Below are positions 17,130 to 25,889 of a stretch of 64,000 bases of DNA, piece by piece. The position numbers and the translations under genes are program-made. The notes beneath the pieces were generated by a model, which worked only from the letters and a program-made list of their open reading frames with translations, was not told the DNA's origin and ran no database searches. Origin of the DNA: Rhodococcus koreensis (GTDB lineage: Bacteria > Actinomycetota > Actinomycetes > Mycobacteriales > Mycobacteriaceae); assembly GCF_900105905.1 (NCBI RefSeq), contig NZ_FNSV01000005.1, positions 4,898,001 through 4,962,000 on the forward strand, given 5' to 3'. Position 1 is the stretch's first letter. Each line of letters opens with the position of its first letter.

Positions 17130-18479
17130 TCACCGCGTGCGGGACGCCCGGCGAGCGCGCACCGCGCTCCAGAACAACTCGAGCACAACCGCCAGCACCA
17201 CGATCCCGATCATCGCCACGAACGTCTGCGGGGCGGTCAGCAGCGTCTGCACGGCGAAGACGACGAGAACGACGACGGTCAGTACGATTCCGGCGACGAG
17301 GATGCCTGCGCGGGAATCCGTTTCGTGGCGGAGCCGGTAGGCCGCGATCGACATCACGAGAAAGATCGCGAGAGCCACGGCGCTGCCGAGGGAGGCGATG
17401 GCGGTGAGATCCACCAGATTCGCCAGGAGCAGGATCAGCGTGACCGAGATGGTCAACCCGCGTGTGCCCCCGACCCAGGCTCGACTACCGAACACCGGTG
17501 GAAAGGTCCCGGATTCGGCGAGTTTGGCGGTGGAGCCGGCCGCCGCATAGACGTTGGCGTTGACCGAGGAGGAGGTGGCCAGCAGCGCCGCGAGAGCCAT
17601 GATCGCGAACCCGGCGTCGCCGAGAGCGGGTTGGGCCGCAACGGCGAGGGCCGTATCGCCGTTGTCGATGACCTCCTGCACGGTCAGGGTTCCGAAGACT
17701 CCGAGAGCGATCAGCACGTACAGGAGGATCGTGATGCCCAGGGCCAGGTACATCGCACGAGGCAGGTTGCGACGCGGGTCGGGAAGGTCGCCGCCGGTGA
17801 AACTGATGACGGTGAAGCCCAGATAGGCGAAGAAGGTCAGCGCCACGCTGCCGACGATGTCCAGTGTCGGCGGGTACGTGGACGGTGCCAGCAGGCTCGG
17901 GTCGAGTTGAGCGAGTGTGACGACGACGAAGACGGCGAACACCGCGAGCAGGATCACCACGATCGCGGTCTGGACCCGGTCGATGAACTTGGTGCCCGCG
18001 ATGTTGATCGCCGCCACGAGCACGACCACGCCGGAGGTGAGTATGCGACTCCACGCACCCGAATCGTCGAAGAACAGTGCGGCGCCGTAACTCCCGAACG
18101 AGACGGCCACCATGGCGGTGACGATGAGCGCCGCGAAGTAGAGCAGCCACGACGTGATTGCGGTGATGTGCCCGCGGCCGTACCCCTGGAGCAGGAATGT
18201 CACGATGCCGCCCGAGGACGGGTAGCGCGCCCCCAACTTCGCGACGGCATAGCCCTGCAAGGTGGCCACCACGCCGGCAAGGAGGAACGACAGCCACACC
18301 GCGGAGCCGGCCACGGCCCCGGCCTCCCCGAGGAGGGCGAAGATGCCGGCACCGACCATCGAGCCGACGCCGAGGAACGCGGCGCCGCGCACGGTCATGG
18401 CCTGAGCGCCCGCGGGGGCACCCTCGCCGGAGTCACGTCCGTCGAGGGGTTCACGGGCCATGTCGTCCATGTCATTCAT
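17130..18479 (-). CDS. APC-superfamily amino-acid permease
   Basis: Integral membrane permease, 449 residues with about 12 helices. The N-terminal helix has GVGSMVGAGIFALLG, the substrate-backbone loop of APC carriers. FAYLGFTVISFTGGDLPDPRRNLPRA and SSVNANVYAAAGS follow family patterns. The frame is open upstream to 18710, but ATG 18479 gives a standard short cytoplasmic N-terminus. Substrate unknown. It is convergent with the amidotransferase (18-bp gap) and divergent from the peptidase operon. Confidence 0.88.
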   Translation of the reverse strand: MNDMDDMAREPLDGRDSGEGAPAGAQAMTVRGAAFLGVGSMVGAGIFALLGEAGAVAGSAVWLSFLLAGVVATLQGYAVAKLGARYPSSGGIVTFLLQGYGRGHITAITSWLLYFAALIVTAMVAVSFGSYGAALFFDDSGAWSRILTSGVVVLVAAINIAGTKFIDRVQTAIVVILLAVFAVFVVVTLAQLDPSLLAPSTYPPTLDIVGSVALTFFAYLGFTVISFTGGDLPDPRRNLPRAMYLALGITILLYVLIALGVFGTLTVQEVIDNGDTALAVAAQPALGDAGFAIMALAALLATSSSVNANVYAAAGSTAKLAESGTFPPVFGSRAWVGGTRGLTISVTLILLLANLVDLTAIASLGSAVALAIFLVMSIAAYRLRHETDSRAGILVAGIVLTVVVLVVFAVQTLLTAPQTFVAMIGIVVLAVVLELFWSAVRARRASRTR

Positions 18480-18817
18480 GGTGCAACCGCCACGTCTGCG
18501 AAGGGCCGAGATCGGTCGCATCAGTCCGATGTCCAACTGGAGAACTGTGCCGGCCTCGTCCCCGTTACCAAGATGGCAATTGAATTTTACCGGAATTCTG
18601 CTGCGGTTTCGGTCCGGGCAGGCGCACAATTCGATTTGGCGGGCCTTCACGCGCCCGTGGGAGGTGGACCGTGGCGATGCGGTGCCGATCGAGCGGAGTG
18701 CCCTGAGCAACCGTCGTCATGCGGTCATGGACGCGGCGAGTTCGCAATGCGAATTCGGTTTCTTTGTCTCGAATTTCGGGTGGCAGTCGAAGATCTCCAC
18801 ACTCACCGGAGGGCTCG

Positions 18818-19954
18818 ATGACATCGATCGCGCATCCGACGCCCACGCCGTTCACCGGCGAAGACTACGCCGCCCGAATGGCACGAGTCGTTCACGACGC
18901 CGTCGCCGCGGGCTTGGACGGTCTGCTCGTCACGCCGGGACCGGACCTGGTGTGGCTGACGGCGTATCGGCCGACCGCGATCACCGAACGACTCACGATT
19001 CTGGTGCTGTGCCCGGATCGGCAGCCGACCATGGTGGTGCCCGCGCTCGAACGACCCGACGCCGAAGGTGCGGACGGGACGGCTGCGGTGTCGCTCGTCG
19101 AGTGGTCCGACGGCACCGATCCGTACCAGGTGGCCGGCGCACTGCTCGACCCCACGGGTAGATACGGCGTCTCCGACTCCGCCTGGGCGATGCACCTGCT
19201 GGGCCTGCAGCGACAGCTACCGCGCTCGTCGTATGTGGCACTGACCGACGGAATGCCGATGTTGCGTGCCGTCAAGGACCCCGCCGAGCTGGCTCGGCTG
19301 TCCGCGGCCGGCGCCGCAGCCGATGCAGTGTACGAGCAGATCGTGCAGACACGTTTCGCCGGTCGGCGAGAGAACGAGGTCGCGGCAGAACTTGCCGGAT
19401 TGTTGCGCCGATTCGGGCACGAGCAGGTCGATTTCACCGTCGTCGGCTCCGGACCCAACGGCGCGAATCCTCATCACGAGGCCGGTGACCGGAAGATCGA
19501 ACGCGGTGACACCGTCGTCCTGGACTTCGGCGGCCTGATGTTCGGCTACGGCTCGGACACCTCCCGCACGGTCGCGGTGGGCGAGCCGGCACCCGAAGTG
19601 CAGCAGGTGCACGACATCGTCCGGCGGGCGCAGCAAGCGGCCGTCGAGGCCGTCCGACCCGGGATCAGCTGCCAGCAGATCGATCGGGTGGCGCGGTCGG
19701 TGATCACCGACGCCGGCTACGGCGAGCAGTTCATTCACCGCACCGGACACGGGATCGGGGTCACCACCCACGAGCCGCCGTACATCGTCGAGGGCGAGGA
19801 ACAGCTCCTCGTCCCCGGCATGTGCTTTTCGATCGAACCGGGCATCTACCTCGCGGGCAGGTTCGGGATCCGCATCGAAGACATCGTCACCGTCACCGAA
19901 GACGGCGGACGCCGCCTGAACAACACCAGCCACGACCTGCGGGTTGTCGACTAG
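18818..19954 (+). CDS. M24 aminopeptidase (Xaa-Pro peptidase family)
   Basis: Cytosolic dinuclear-metal peptidase, 378 residues, with a creatinase-like N-terminal domain (about 15-140) and a pita-bread catalytic domain. Metal ligands are visible: Asp236 (VLDFGG), Asp247 (SDTSRT), His311 (HRTGHGIGV), Glu340 (SIEPGIY) and Glu354 (RIEDIV). It likely removes N-terminal residues before proline. The start at ATG 18818 follows GGAGGG; the frame extends further upstream without a better site. First gene of the peptide-use operon. Confidence 0.93.
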   Translation: MTSIAHPTPTPFTGEDYAARMARVVHDAVAAGLDGLLVTPGPDLVWLTAYRPTAITERLTILVLCPDRQPTMVVPALERPDAEGADGTAAVSLVEWSDGTDPYQVAGALLDPTGRYGVSDSAWAMHLLGLQRQLPRSSYVALTDGMPMLRAVKDPAELARLSAAGAAADAVYEQIVQTRFAGRRENEVAAELAGLLRRFGHEQVDFTVVGSGPNGANPHHEAGDRKIERGDTVVLDFGGLMFGYGSDTSRTVAVGEPAPEVQQVHDIVRRAQQAAVEAVRPGISCQQIDRVARSVITDAGYGEQFIHRTGHGIGVTTHEPPYIVEGEEQLLVPGMCFSIEPGIYLAGRFGIRIEDIVTVTEDGGRRLNNTSHDLRVVD

Positions 19955-19966
19955 GAGGGCAGTGGG

Positions 19967-20029
19967 ATGACACGCAGCAGCGAGGCCGGGAACGCCGATC
20001 GCCGGTTCCGGGACAGGTGGATGTCATGA
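19967..20029 (+). CDS. Small ORF (20 codons) coupled to the amino-acid permease
   Basis: A strong ribosome site (AGGAGGG at 19953-19959) directly follows the peptidase stop and precedes ATG 19967. This opens a 20-codon frame rich in Arg, Asp and Ser whose TGA (20027-20029) overlaps the permease ATG (20026) as ATGA. The permease start has only a weak ribosome site of its own. The small ORF may therefore exist to feed ribosomes into the permease, or encode a small peptide. No known family. Confidence 0.45.
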   Translation: MTRSSEAGNADRRFRDRWMS

Positions 20030-21480
20030 GTGCACCGGACATACCCGCCGACCAGCCGCCCGCCCAGGCCGAGGCCCGCACCCGCGGTCCGGCGGGGTCG
20101 TGGATTTCCTGGCTCGCCCTGGCGTTGATGACCACCAGTTCGGTGGCGAGCCTGCGTCCGTCGCCGACGATGGCCGTGTACGGCCTGGCGTGCGTGTTCC
20201 TGTACCTCATCCCCGCGCTGGTGTTCCTGCTACCGACATCGCTGGTGTCGGCCGAGCTGGCATCGGGATGGGAAGGCGGCGTCTACAACTGGGTCTCCCG
20301 CGGGATCTCCAAGCCGATGGGATTCCTGGCGGTGTGGTGCCAGTTCGCCATGACGATCTTCTACTATCCGAGTCTGCTCGGGTACGTCGCAAGCACGCTC
20401 GCCTACGTCATCAACCCGGCCCTCGCGAGCAACGGAGTGTGGACCGCGATAGTCATCATGGTGACCTACTGGTCCGGGGTCTACATCTCCTCCCGCGGAA
20501 CGAAGGGTGTGGCAGGTCTTTCCAGCGCCGGCCTGATCATCGGCACCCTGGTGCCCGGTGCACTGCTGGTGATTCTGGGAACGGTCTTCCTGGGCCAGGG
20601 CAATGCCTCCGCCGCACCGATGACCGCCGACCACCTGCTGCCTGCGTGGGCCGGCCTGGCCAGCCTCGTGTTGATCGTCAACAACTTCCTCTCCTACTCC
20701 GGCATGGAGATGAATGCGGTGCACGTGTCGTCCCTGCGGAACCCGGGCAAGGAATTCCCTCGCGCGATGTTCCTGTCCATGGGCCTGGTCCTGGCGATCT
20801 TCATCCTGCCCGCGCTGGCGATCAGCTGGGTGGTACCGGCCGAACAGCTGTCCCTGACCGCCGGGGTGATGCAGGCATTCGACGCGGTCTTCGCGGAGTT
20901 CGGCTGGCAATGGCTCACACCGGTGATCGGAATCATGCTGGTGGCGGCGTCGCTCGGTGGCATGTTGACCTGGCTCGCCGGCCCGTCCAAGGGCTTGGTG
21001 CTCATCTCCCGGCAGGAAGGCTACCTGCCGCCGTTCCTGCAGCGGGTCAACAAGCACGGCGTGCAGCAGAACATTCTGGTCACGCAGGGCCTGGTCACCA
21101 CCGTGATCGCCCTGCTCTACGCGTTCATCCCCGACGTGTCGAGCGCGTACTGGATCTTCTCGGTGATCACCACGCAGGTGTACCTGATCATGTACCTGCT
21201 GATGTTCGTCGCCGCGGTTCAGCTGCGCCGCAAGGCCCCCGACCACCCGCGTGGATACCGGGCACCGATGCTGGTCGGATTGTGCGGGGTCGGGTTCGCC
21301 GCCTCACTCGCCGCTCTCCTCATCGGCTTCATCCCGCCGTCGCAGTTCAGTTCCGGCAATGCCGGCGTGTACGTCCTGATCGTCGCCGCGGGAGCACTCG
21401 GCCTCGGCCTGCTCGTGCCCTATCTGTTCTACAGGGCCCGGAAGCCCTCGTGGAAGCAACCCGAGGAGAGCGAGTCATGA
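20026..21480 (+). CDS. Amino-acid permease, APC superfamily (GadC-like glutamate:GABA antiporter branch)
   Basis: A 484-residue membrane carrier with about 12 helices. The second helix region LPTSLVSAELASGWEGGVYNWVSRGI (about 65-90) and YSGMEMNAVHVSSLRNPGKEFPRA are typical of the GadC/amino-acid antiporter branch. Its place between two peptidases suggests uptake or exchange of amino acids or small peptides' products. The start overlaps the small ORF stop, and its own stop overlaps the next ATG (ATGA), so four to five genes are translationally linked. Confidence 0.9.
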   Translation: MSAPDIPADQPPAQAEARTRGPAGSWISWLALALMTTSSVASLRPSPTMAVYGLACVFLYLIPALVFLLPTSLVSAELASGWEGGVYNWVSRGISKPMGFLAVWCQFAMTIFYYPSLLGYVASTLAYVINPALASNGVWTAIVIMVTYWSGVYISSRGTKGVAGLSSAGLIIGTLVPGALLVILGTVFLGQGNASAAPMTADHLLPAWAGLASLVLIVNNFLSYSGMEMNAVHVSSLRNPGKEFPRAMFLSMGLVLAIFILPALAISWVVPAEQLSLTAGVMQAFDAVFAEFGWQWLTPVIGIMLVAASLGGMLTWLAGPSKGLVLISRQEGYLPPFLQRVNKHGVQQNILVTQGLVTTVIALLYAFIPDVSSAYWIFSVITTQVYLIMYLLMFVAAVQLRRKAPDHPRGYRAPMLVGLCGVGFAASLAALLIGFIPPSQFSSGNAGVYVLIVAAGALGLGLLVPYLFYRARKPSWKQPEESES

Positions 21481-21923
21481 CCACCGCGAAGGAAGCCTCG
21501 AGCCGACGCGACCGCATGATCATCTACGGTCTCGTCACCTTCATCATCGTGATCCTCACGATCATCGCCCTGCTCCTCTTCCCCTATGTCTCGTCGAACC
21601 GAGAAGCCGACGACAAGGCGGATCAGCTCATCGCGGCCCTCGACCAGGCCGGTGCCCGGACACCGTCGCACGACCAGATCGTCGGGGTGCTAGGGGACGA
21701 CGGCGGGGCGATCTGCGCCAACCCGAACGCTCCCCTGGCCCGGGCCACGCTGCTGTCCCAGATGGCCAACGGAGCAGGCGGGCCTGGAACCCGGCCCGTC
21801 GTCGTGGACGAACGGGTGGTGAAGGGGGAACTGTTGGTCATCCAGATCTACTGCCCCGACAAACTTCCCGAATTCCAACAGTTCGTCGGCGACCTCGAGA
21901 CCAGCGACGTGGCGGGTGAGTGA
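21477..21923 (+). CDS. Small single-pass membrane protein of unknown function
   Basis: 148 residues: a short basic N-terminus, one strong transmembrane helix (YGLVTFIIVILTIIALLLFPYV region, about 17-38), then an extracytoplasmic soluble domain of about 105 residues containing two Cys (ICANPNAP and IYCPDK) that could form a disulfide. No family recognised. It overlaps the permease stop by ATGA and ends 3 bases before the dipeptidase, so it is a fixed member of the peptide-use operon and may be an accessory subunit. Confidence 0.7.
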   Translation: MTTAKEASSRRDRMIIYGLVTFIIVILTIIALLLFPYVSSNREADDKADQLIAALDQAGARTPSHDQIVGVLGDDGGAICANPNAPLARATLLSQMANGAGGPGTRPVVVDERVVKGELLVIQIYCPDKLPEFQQFVGDLETSDVAGE

Positions 21924-21926
21924 GCG

Positions 21927-23273
21927 ATGAACCTGAGAGAACGCATCAGCGACCTGATGCCGCAGGCGCGAGAAGAACTGACCGAACTCGTCGCCATGCA
22001 ATCGGTGGCCGACCCCCGCCGGTACCCTCCCGAAGAATGCCACCGTGCGGCCGAATGGGTGCGAGCGAAATTCGCGCAGCACGGCTTCACCGACGCCCGT
22101 CTGGAAGAAACGTCCGACGGCAGCCACGCCGTGGTCGGGTCACGCCCTTCCCCGAACCCGCACGCCCCCACCGTGCTGCTCTACGCCCACTACGACGTCC
22201 AACCCCCGCTCGACGACACCGCCTGGGAAACACCACCATTCCAGCTCACCGAGCGGAACGGACGCTGGTACGGACGCGGCACCGCCGACTGCAAAGGCAA
22301 CATCCTCGTCCACCTGACGGCGCTGCGAGCCCTCGGAGCCGAACTCCCCGTGCACCTGAAACTCGTCGTCGAGGGGTCGGAGGAGCAGGGCACCGGCGGT
22401 CTTGAAGGCTTCGTCCGCGAAAATGCCGATCTCCTGCGCGCCGACGCGATTCTCGTGTGCGACACCGGTAACGCCGATGTGGGCCTGCCGGCCGCCACCG
22501 TCAGCCTGCGGGGACTGGTCAACGTCGTCGTCACCGTCGAAGCACTCACCTCAGATCTGCACTCCGGCATGTTCGGTGGCGCCGCCCCCGACGCCCTCGC
22601 CGCGTTGATCGCGATGCTGGCAACGCTGCGAGACGCCAAGGGCAACACCACCGTCAACGGTGTGGACAACACCCAGACCTGGACCGGAGAACTCTACCCG
22701 CCGGAACAGTTCCGCACCGACGCCGGAATGCTCGACACCGAATCGTTTCTCGGCGACGGCACCGTCTCCGACATGCTCTGGGCGCGTCCGGCGCTGACCG
22801 TCCTCGGCATCGACTGCCCGCCGGTGGTCGGATCGGCGGCCGCGATCGCACCGCGGGCACGCGCCCGCCTGAACCTGCGGATACCGCCCGGGCTCGAACC
22901 CGCGCAGGCACAGCGAGCGCTGATCGACCATCTGCACTCCGCGGCGCCCTGGGGGGTGGCCGTCGACGTCGAGGTCGAGGCCTCGGGGGCGCCGTACCGG
23001 ACCCGCACCGACGGACCTGCCTACCGGGCCCTCGGTTCGGCCATGGAGGAGGCCTACGGCCGGCCCATGGTCATGCTGGGACAGGGCGGCTCCATTCCGC
23101 TGTGCAACGTCCTCGCCGACACGTACCCGGACGCCGAGATCATCTTGATGGGCGTCGAGGAACCCCGGGCACTGATCCATGCCCCCAACGAAAGTGTCGA
23201 CCCCTCGGAGATCGCGGCGATGTCGCTGGTCGAAGCCCGGTTCCTGCAGAACTACGCGAGTATCCGCTCATGA
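21927..23273 (+). CDS. M20-family dipeptidase
   Basis: Zinc di-/carboxypeptidase, 448 residues, of the CNDP/PepV-like dipeptidase group. Metal and catalytic residues: His88 and Asp90 (AHYDVQP), Asp121 in RGTADCKGN, and EGSEEQGT (Glu152-Glu153). A lid/dimerisation domain follows (SDLHSGMFGG), then QGGSIPLCN and a late HAPNESV His ligand. With the M24 peptidase and permease it forms a peptide-degradation unit. Start ATG 21927 lies 3 bases after the previous stop. Confidence 0.93.
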   Translation: MNLRERISDLMPQAREELTELVAMQSVADPRRYPPEECHRAAEWVRAKFAQHGFTDARLEETSDGSHAVVGSRPSPNPHAPTVLLYAHYDVQPPLDDTAWETPPFQLTERNGRWYGRGTADCKGNILVHLTALRALGAELPVHLKLVVEGSEEQGTGGLEGFVRENADLLRADAILVCDTGNADVGLPAATVSLRGLVNVVVTVEALTSDLHSGMFGGAAPDALAALIAMLATLRDAKGNTTVNGVDNTQTWTGELYPPEQFRTDAGMLDTESFLGDGTVSDMLWARPALTVLGIDCPPVVGSAAAIAPRARARLNLRIPPGLEPAQAQRALIDHLHSAAPWGVAVDVEVEASGAPYRTRTDGPAYRALGSAMEEAYGRPMVMLGQGGSIPLCNVLADTYPDAEIILMGVEEPRALIHAPNESVDPSEIAAMSLVEARFLQNYASIRS

Positions 23274-23659
23274 CGTCCGCAGCGGGTCCGGCCCGCACCT
23301 CACCGCAACTGGGCGCGGCGGTCCTCCTCGTCACCGTCGGGGTGCTCGAGATCCTGCAGGGCCTCTCCGCCGTGTCCAAGGACGAGGTGCTCGTCGTCGA
23401 GGCCGGATACACGTACGAATTCGACGTCACCTCGTGGGGGTGGACCCACATCGTGCTCGGGGCGCTGGTCGCCGCGGCGGGTGTCGCTCTGCTCGCCGGG
23501 GTGACGTGGGCCCGCGGCGCCGCCTTCGTGATCTGCGGTCTGTCGATCGTCGTCAACTTCCTGTGGCTGCCGTACTACCCGATGTGGGCGATCACCCTCA
23601 TCGCGCTCGACGCGGTCGTGATCTGGGCTGTGGCGGCCTGGCATCCCACTAGGGTCTGA
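23270..23659 (+). CDS. DUF7144-like four-helix membrane protein (paralogue 1)
   Basis: 129 residues with four hydrophobic helices. It shares with three other proteins in this window the pattern LLVTVGxLExLQGxSAxxK at helix 1, GWxHxVLGxxV, TWARGAA, and FLWLPYYPxWxIxxIALDxVVIWAVAxW at the end. Function unknown. ATGA overlap with the dipeptidase makes it the last gene of that operon. It overlaps the convergent AraC gene by 11 bp. Lacks the MSxxSLxKQGVA leader seen in the other paralogues. Confidence 0.8.
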   Translation: MTSAAGPARTSPQLGAAVLLVTVGVLEILQGLSAVSKDEVLVVEAGYTYEFDVTSWGWTHIVLGALVAAAGVALLAGVTWARGAAFVICGLSIVVNFLWLPYYPMWAITLIALDAVVIWAVAAWHPTRV

Positions 23660-24659
23660 CGTCCGCGTGCTCGGCTCGCCATCTGCTCGGGCTGACCCCG
23701 AACCGGCCGCGGAACCACCGTGAGAAGTTGCTCGGCGCCGAGAACGCCAGCATGTCCGCGATCTCGGTGAGGTTCAGCCGCGGATTCGCGACCATCCGTT
23801 CGGCGAGTTCGGTGCGGGTGCCGTCGAGGACGGTGGAGAACGACTCTCCACTCTCGGCGAGACGGCGGTGCACGGTTCTCCGGTCGACCCCCAGGCTGCG
23901 GGCCACCTGCTCGACGGAACAGCGGCCGGTGGGAAGCAGCAGTTCGATCAACTCGCGGACCCGGCTCACGATCGTCACGTCGTCCGACGGCTCCCACGAT
24001 TCGAGCAGTTGCTGGGTATAGGGGCGGAGCAGCGGATCGGACATCTTGTTCGGCGCGTTCAGGTCGCCGGCCTCGAGGACGATGCCTGCGAACTCGTGGT
24101 CGAACTTCATCGCAGGCCCGAACAACCGGCGGTGCGTCGCGGCGTCGGCCGGGGCCGGGTGCGGGAAGCAGACGGCGAGCGGTTTCCAGCCGCCGCCGAG
24201 GAAGCCCCGCAGGAGCCGGTGCAGCACCCCCACCGCCAGTTCCACCGACTGCCGGATGTCGGTGGCCTCCCCCACATCGAGTTCGATTCGCAGAGTCACC
24301 AGCCCGCCGCGCTCCGACATCCGGGTCCGCAACGCTTCGTTGTACGTGTGGTCGTAGCGGGTGAGGACACGCAGGGCGCTGCGGACGTCGGGTTCCTCGC
24401 GGACGACGAGGCTGAGCGGTCCGAGGTTGGAGAACTGCCTGCGTTCGGCGAGGCGAACCCCGAAATCCGCGTATCCGGATCTGTCCGCCGACTGCTCGAG
24501 CAGTCGCGCGATCGCTGCGGCGGGTATCCAGCGGTCCTGCAGACCGAGCCCGGACGGGTCGAGGCCGGCGGCGCGCAGCAGCGGTGCCGGCTCGAGTCCG
24601 AGCGACCGGCACAGTTCCACGTACCCGTTCAATGATGCGTAACGCGCGAGAGGTTTCAT
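23649..24659 (-). CDS. AraC-family regulator with OruR-type N-terminal domain
   Basis: 336 residues. The N-terminal two thirds match the ligand-binding domain of OruR/ArgR-like AraC proteins (YASLNGYVELCRSLGLEPAPLLRAAGL at the start). The C-terminal double HTH is at about 235-330: VEQVARSLGVDRRTVHRRLAESGESF, then LTEIADMLAFSAPSNFSRWFRGRFGVSPSRWR. It diverges from the quinone oxidoreductase gene, and two 18-bp direct repeats lie between them. Likely activator of the 24.9-27.9 kb genes. Its 3' end overlaps the convergent DUF7144 gene by 11 bp. Confidence 0.9.
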   Translation of the reverse strand: MKPLARYASLNGYVELCRSLGLEPAPLLRAAGLDPSGLGLQDRWIPAAAIARLLEQSADRSGYADFGVRLAERRQFSNLGPLSLVVREEPDVRSALRVLTRYDHTYNEALRTRMSERGGLVTLRIELDVGEATDIRQSVELAVGVLHRLLRGFLGGGWKPLAVCFPHPAPADAATHRRLFGPAMKFDHEFAGIVLEAGDLNAPNKMSDPLLRPYTQQLLESWEPSDDVTIVSRVRELIELLLPTGRCSVEQVARSLGVDRRTVHRRLAESGESFSTVLDGTRTELAERMVANPRLNLTEIADMLAFSAPSNFSRWFRGRFGVSPSRWRAEHADVRP

Positions 24660-24692
24660 ATCCCGTCCCTGCCCTCTCCCGACACCTGGCCG

Positions 24693-24732
24693 TGTCCCGA
24701 AATGATAGGCGTCCTGTCCCGTCAGGATAAGC
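24693..24732. promoter_or_regulatory. Direct repeats (22-bp period), probable AraC operator
   Basis: Two copies of TGTCCCG-N4-GATA-N-GC lie at 24693-24710 and 24715-24732, offset by exactly 22 bp (two helical turns). They fall in the 220-bp divergent gap between the AraC gene and the oxidoreductase. Tandem sites on one face of the helix are typical of AraC-family binding. The remaining part of the gap has no other clear structure. Confidence 0.55.
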
Positions 24733-24879
24733 ATACGACCGGACGCGCCCCTACTGTTAGGTGCATCACAGAGAGACGGCGCGGAGAGCTACCCCACGGC
24801 ACCGGATCACCCCGGCCCGCCCCGCGAGCAGTTCCGCAGCGGTACCGCGCCGATCATCACGTCGAAGAGGAGAAATACT

Positions 24880-25854
24880 GTGGCACAGGCTGTTCGGTTC
24901 TACGAGCACGGCGCACCCGAGGTCATGCAGTGGGAGTCCGTCGAGGTCGGAGAACCCGGCCCGCACGGGGTCCGGATCCGCCACGAGGCGGTCGGCCTGA
25001 ACTTCGCCGACACCTACTTCCGCACCGGCCTCTACCCGGCCGAACTGCCCGCGGGCATGGGCGTCGAGGGCGCCGGTGTGGTCGAGGCGGTCGGCACCGG
25101 AGTGACCCACGTGCAGGTCGGCGACCGCGTCACCTACACGGGCAGTCCGCTCGGCGCGTACAGCACCGAACGCGTGATGCCTGCCGCCCCGCTCATTCCG
25201 CTGCCGTCCGCGATCGGCTTCGACACGGCCGCCGCGATGACGATGCGCGGGCTCACGTCGGCCTACCTGCTGCGCCGCATCGCCCCGCTGAAGGCCGGCG
25301 ACACCGTGCTGCTCCACGCGGCCGCCGGTGGCGTCGGACTCATCTTCACCCAGTGGGCGAAGCTGCTGGGCGTCAACGTGATCGGGACGGTCTCCACCGA
25401 CGAGAAGGCTGCGATCGCTCGCGACCACGGCTGCGAGCACGTGATCGTCTACACCCGTGAGAACGTCGCCGAACGGGTCCGCGAGATCACCGACGGCGCC
25501 GGCGTTCCCGTCGTCTACGACAGCATCGGCCAGTCCACCTTCGAGACCTCGCTCGACTGCCTCTCCCGGCGGGGGCTGCTCGTGTGCTTCGGCACGGCGT
25601 CGGGACCGATTCCGCCGATCAACGCGATGCAGTTGGCCGTCAAGGGTTCGCTGTTCGTCACCCGGCCCGCGCTCGCCGACTACATCGCGGACCCGGCGGA
25701 GCGCGCCGAACTCGCCGGTGAACTGTTCGGCCACGTCGAGGCGGGCCGGATCCGCATCGAGATCAACCAGAGCTACGGACTCGAGGACGCCGTCCAGGCG
25801 CACCGCGACCTCGAATCCGGCACCAGCATCGGCTCCTCGGTGTTCCGGCTCTGA
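24880..25854 (+). CDS. Zinc-independent quinone oxidoreductase (MDR family)
   Basis: NADPH:quinone reductase-like protein, 324 residues. It has the QOR pattern GLNFADTYFRTGLYP, GVEGAGVVEAVG, the nucleotide-binding AAAGGVGLIFTQWAK, and YDSIGQSTFETSLDCLSRRGLLVCFG; no structural zinc Cys cluster is present. GTG start with AGAGGAG ahead. First gene of the set controlled, by inference, by the AraC protein. The TauD-type gene begins 35 bases later. Confidence 0.9.
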   Translation: MAQAVRFYEHGAPEVMQWESVEVGEPGPHGVRIRHEAVGLNFADTYFRTGLYPAELPAGMGVEGAGVVEAVGTGVTHVQVGDRVTYTGSPLGAYSTERVMPAAPLIPLPSAIGFDTAAAMTMRGLTSAYLLRRIAPLKAGDTVLLHAAAGGVGLIFTQWAKLLGVNVIGTVSTDEKAAIARDHGCEHVIVYTRENVAERVREITDGAGVPVVYDSIGQSTFETSLDCLSRRGLLVCFGTASGPIPPINAMQLAVKGSLFVTRPALADYIADPAERAELAGELFGHVEAGRIRIEINQSYGLEDAVQAHRDLESGTSIGSSVFRL

Positions 25855-25889
25855 GCCGCGCCACCCCTCACCACGACGGAGACACCATC

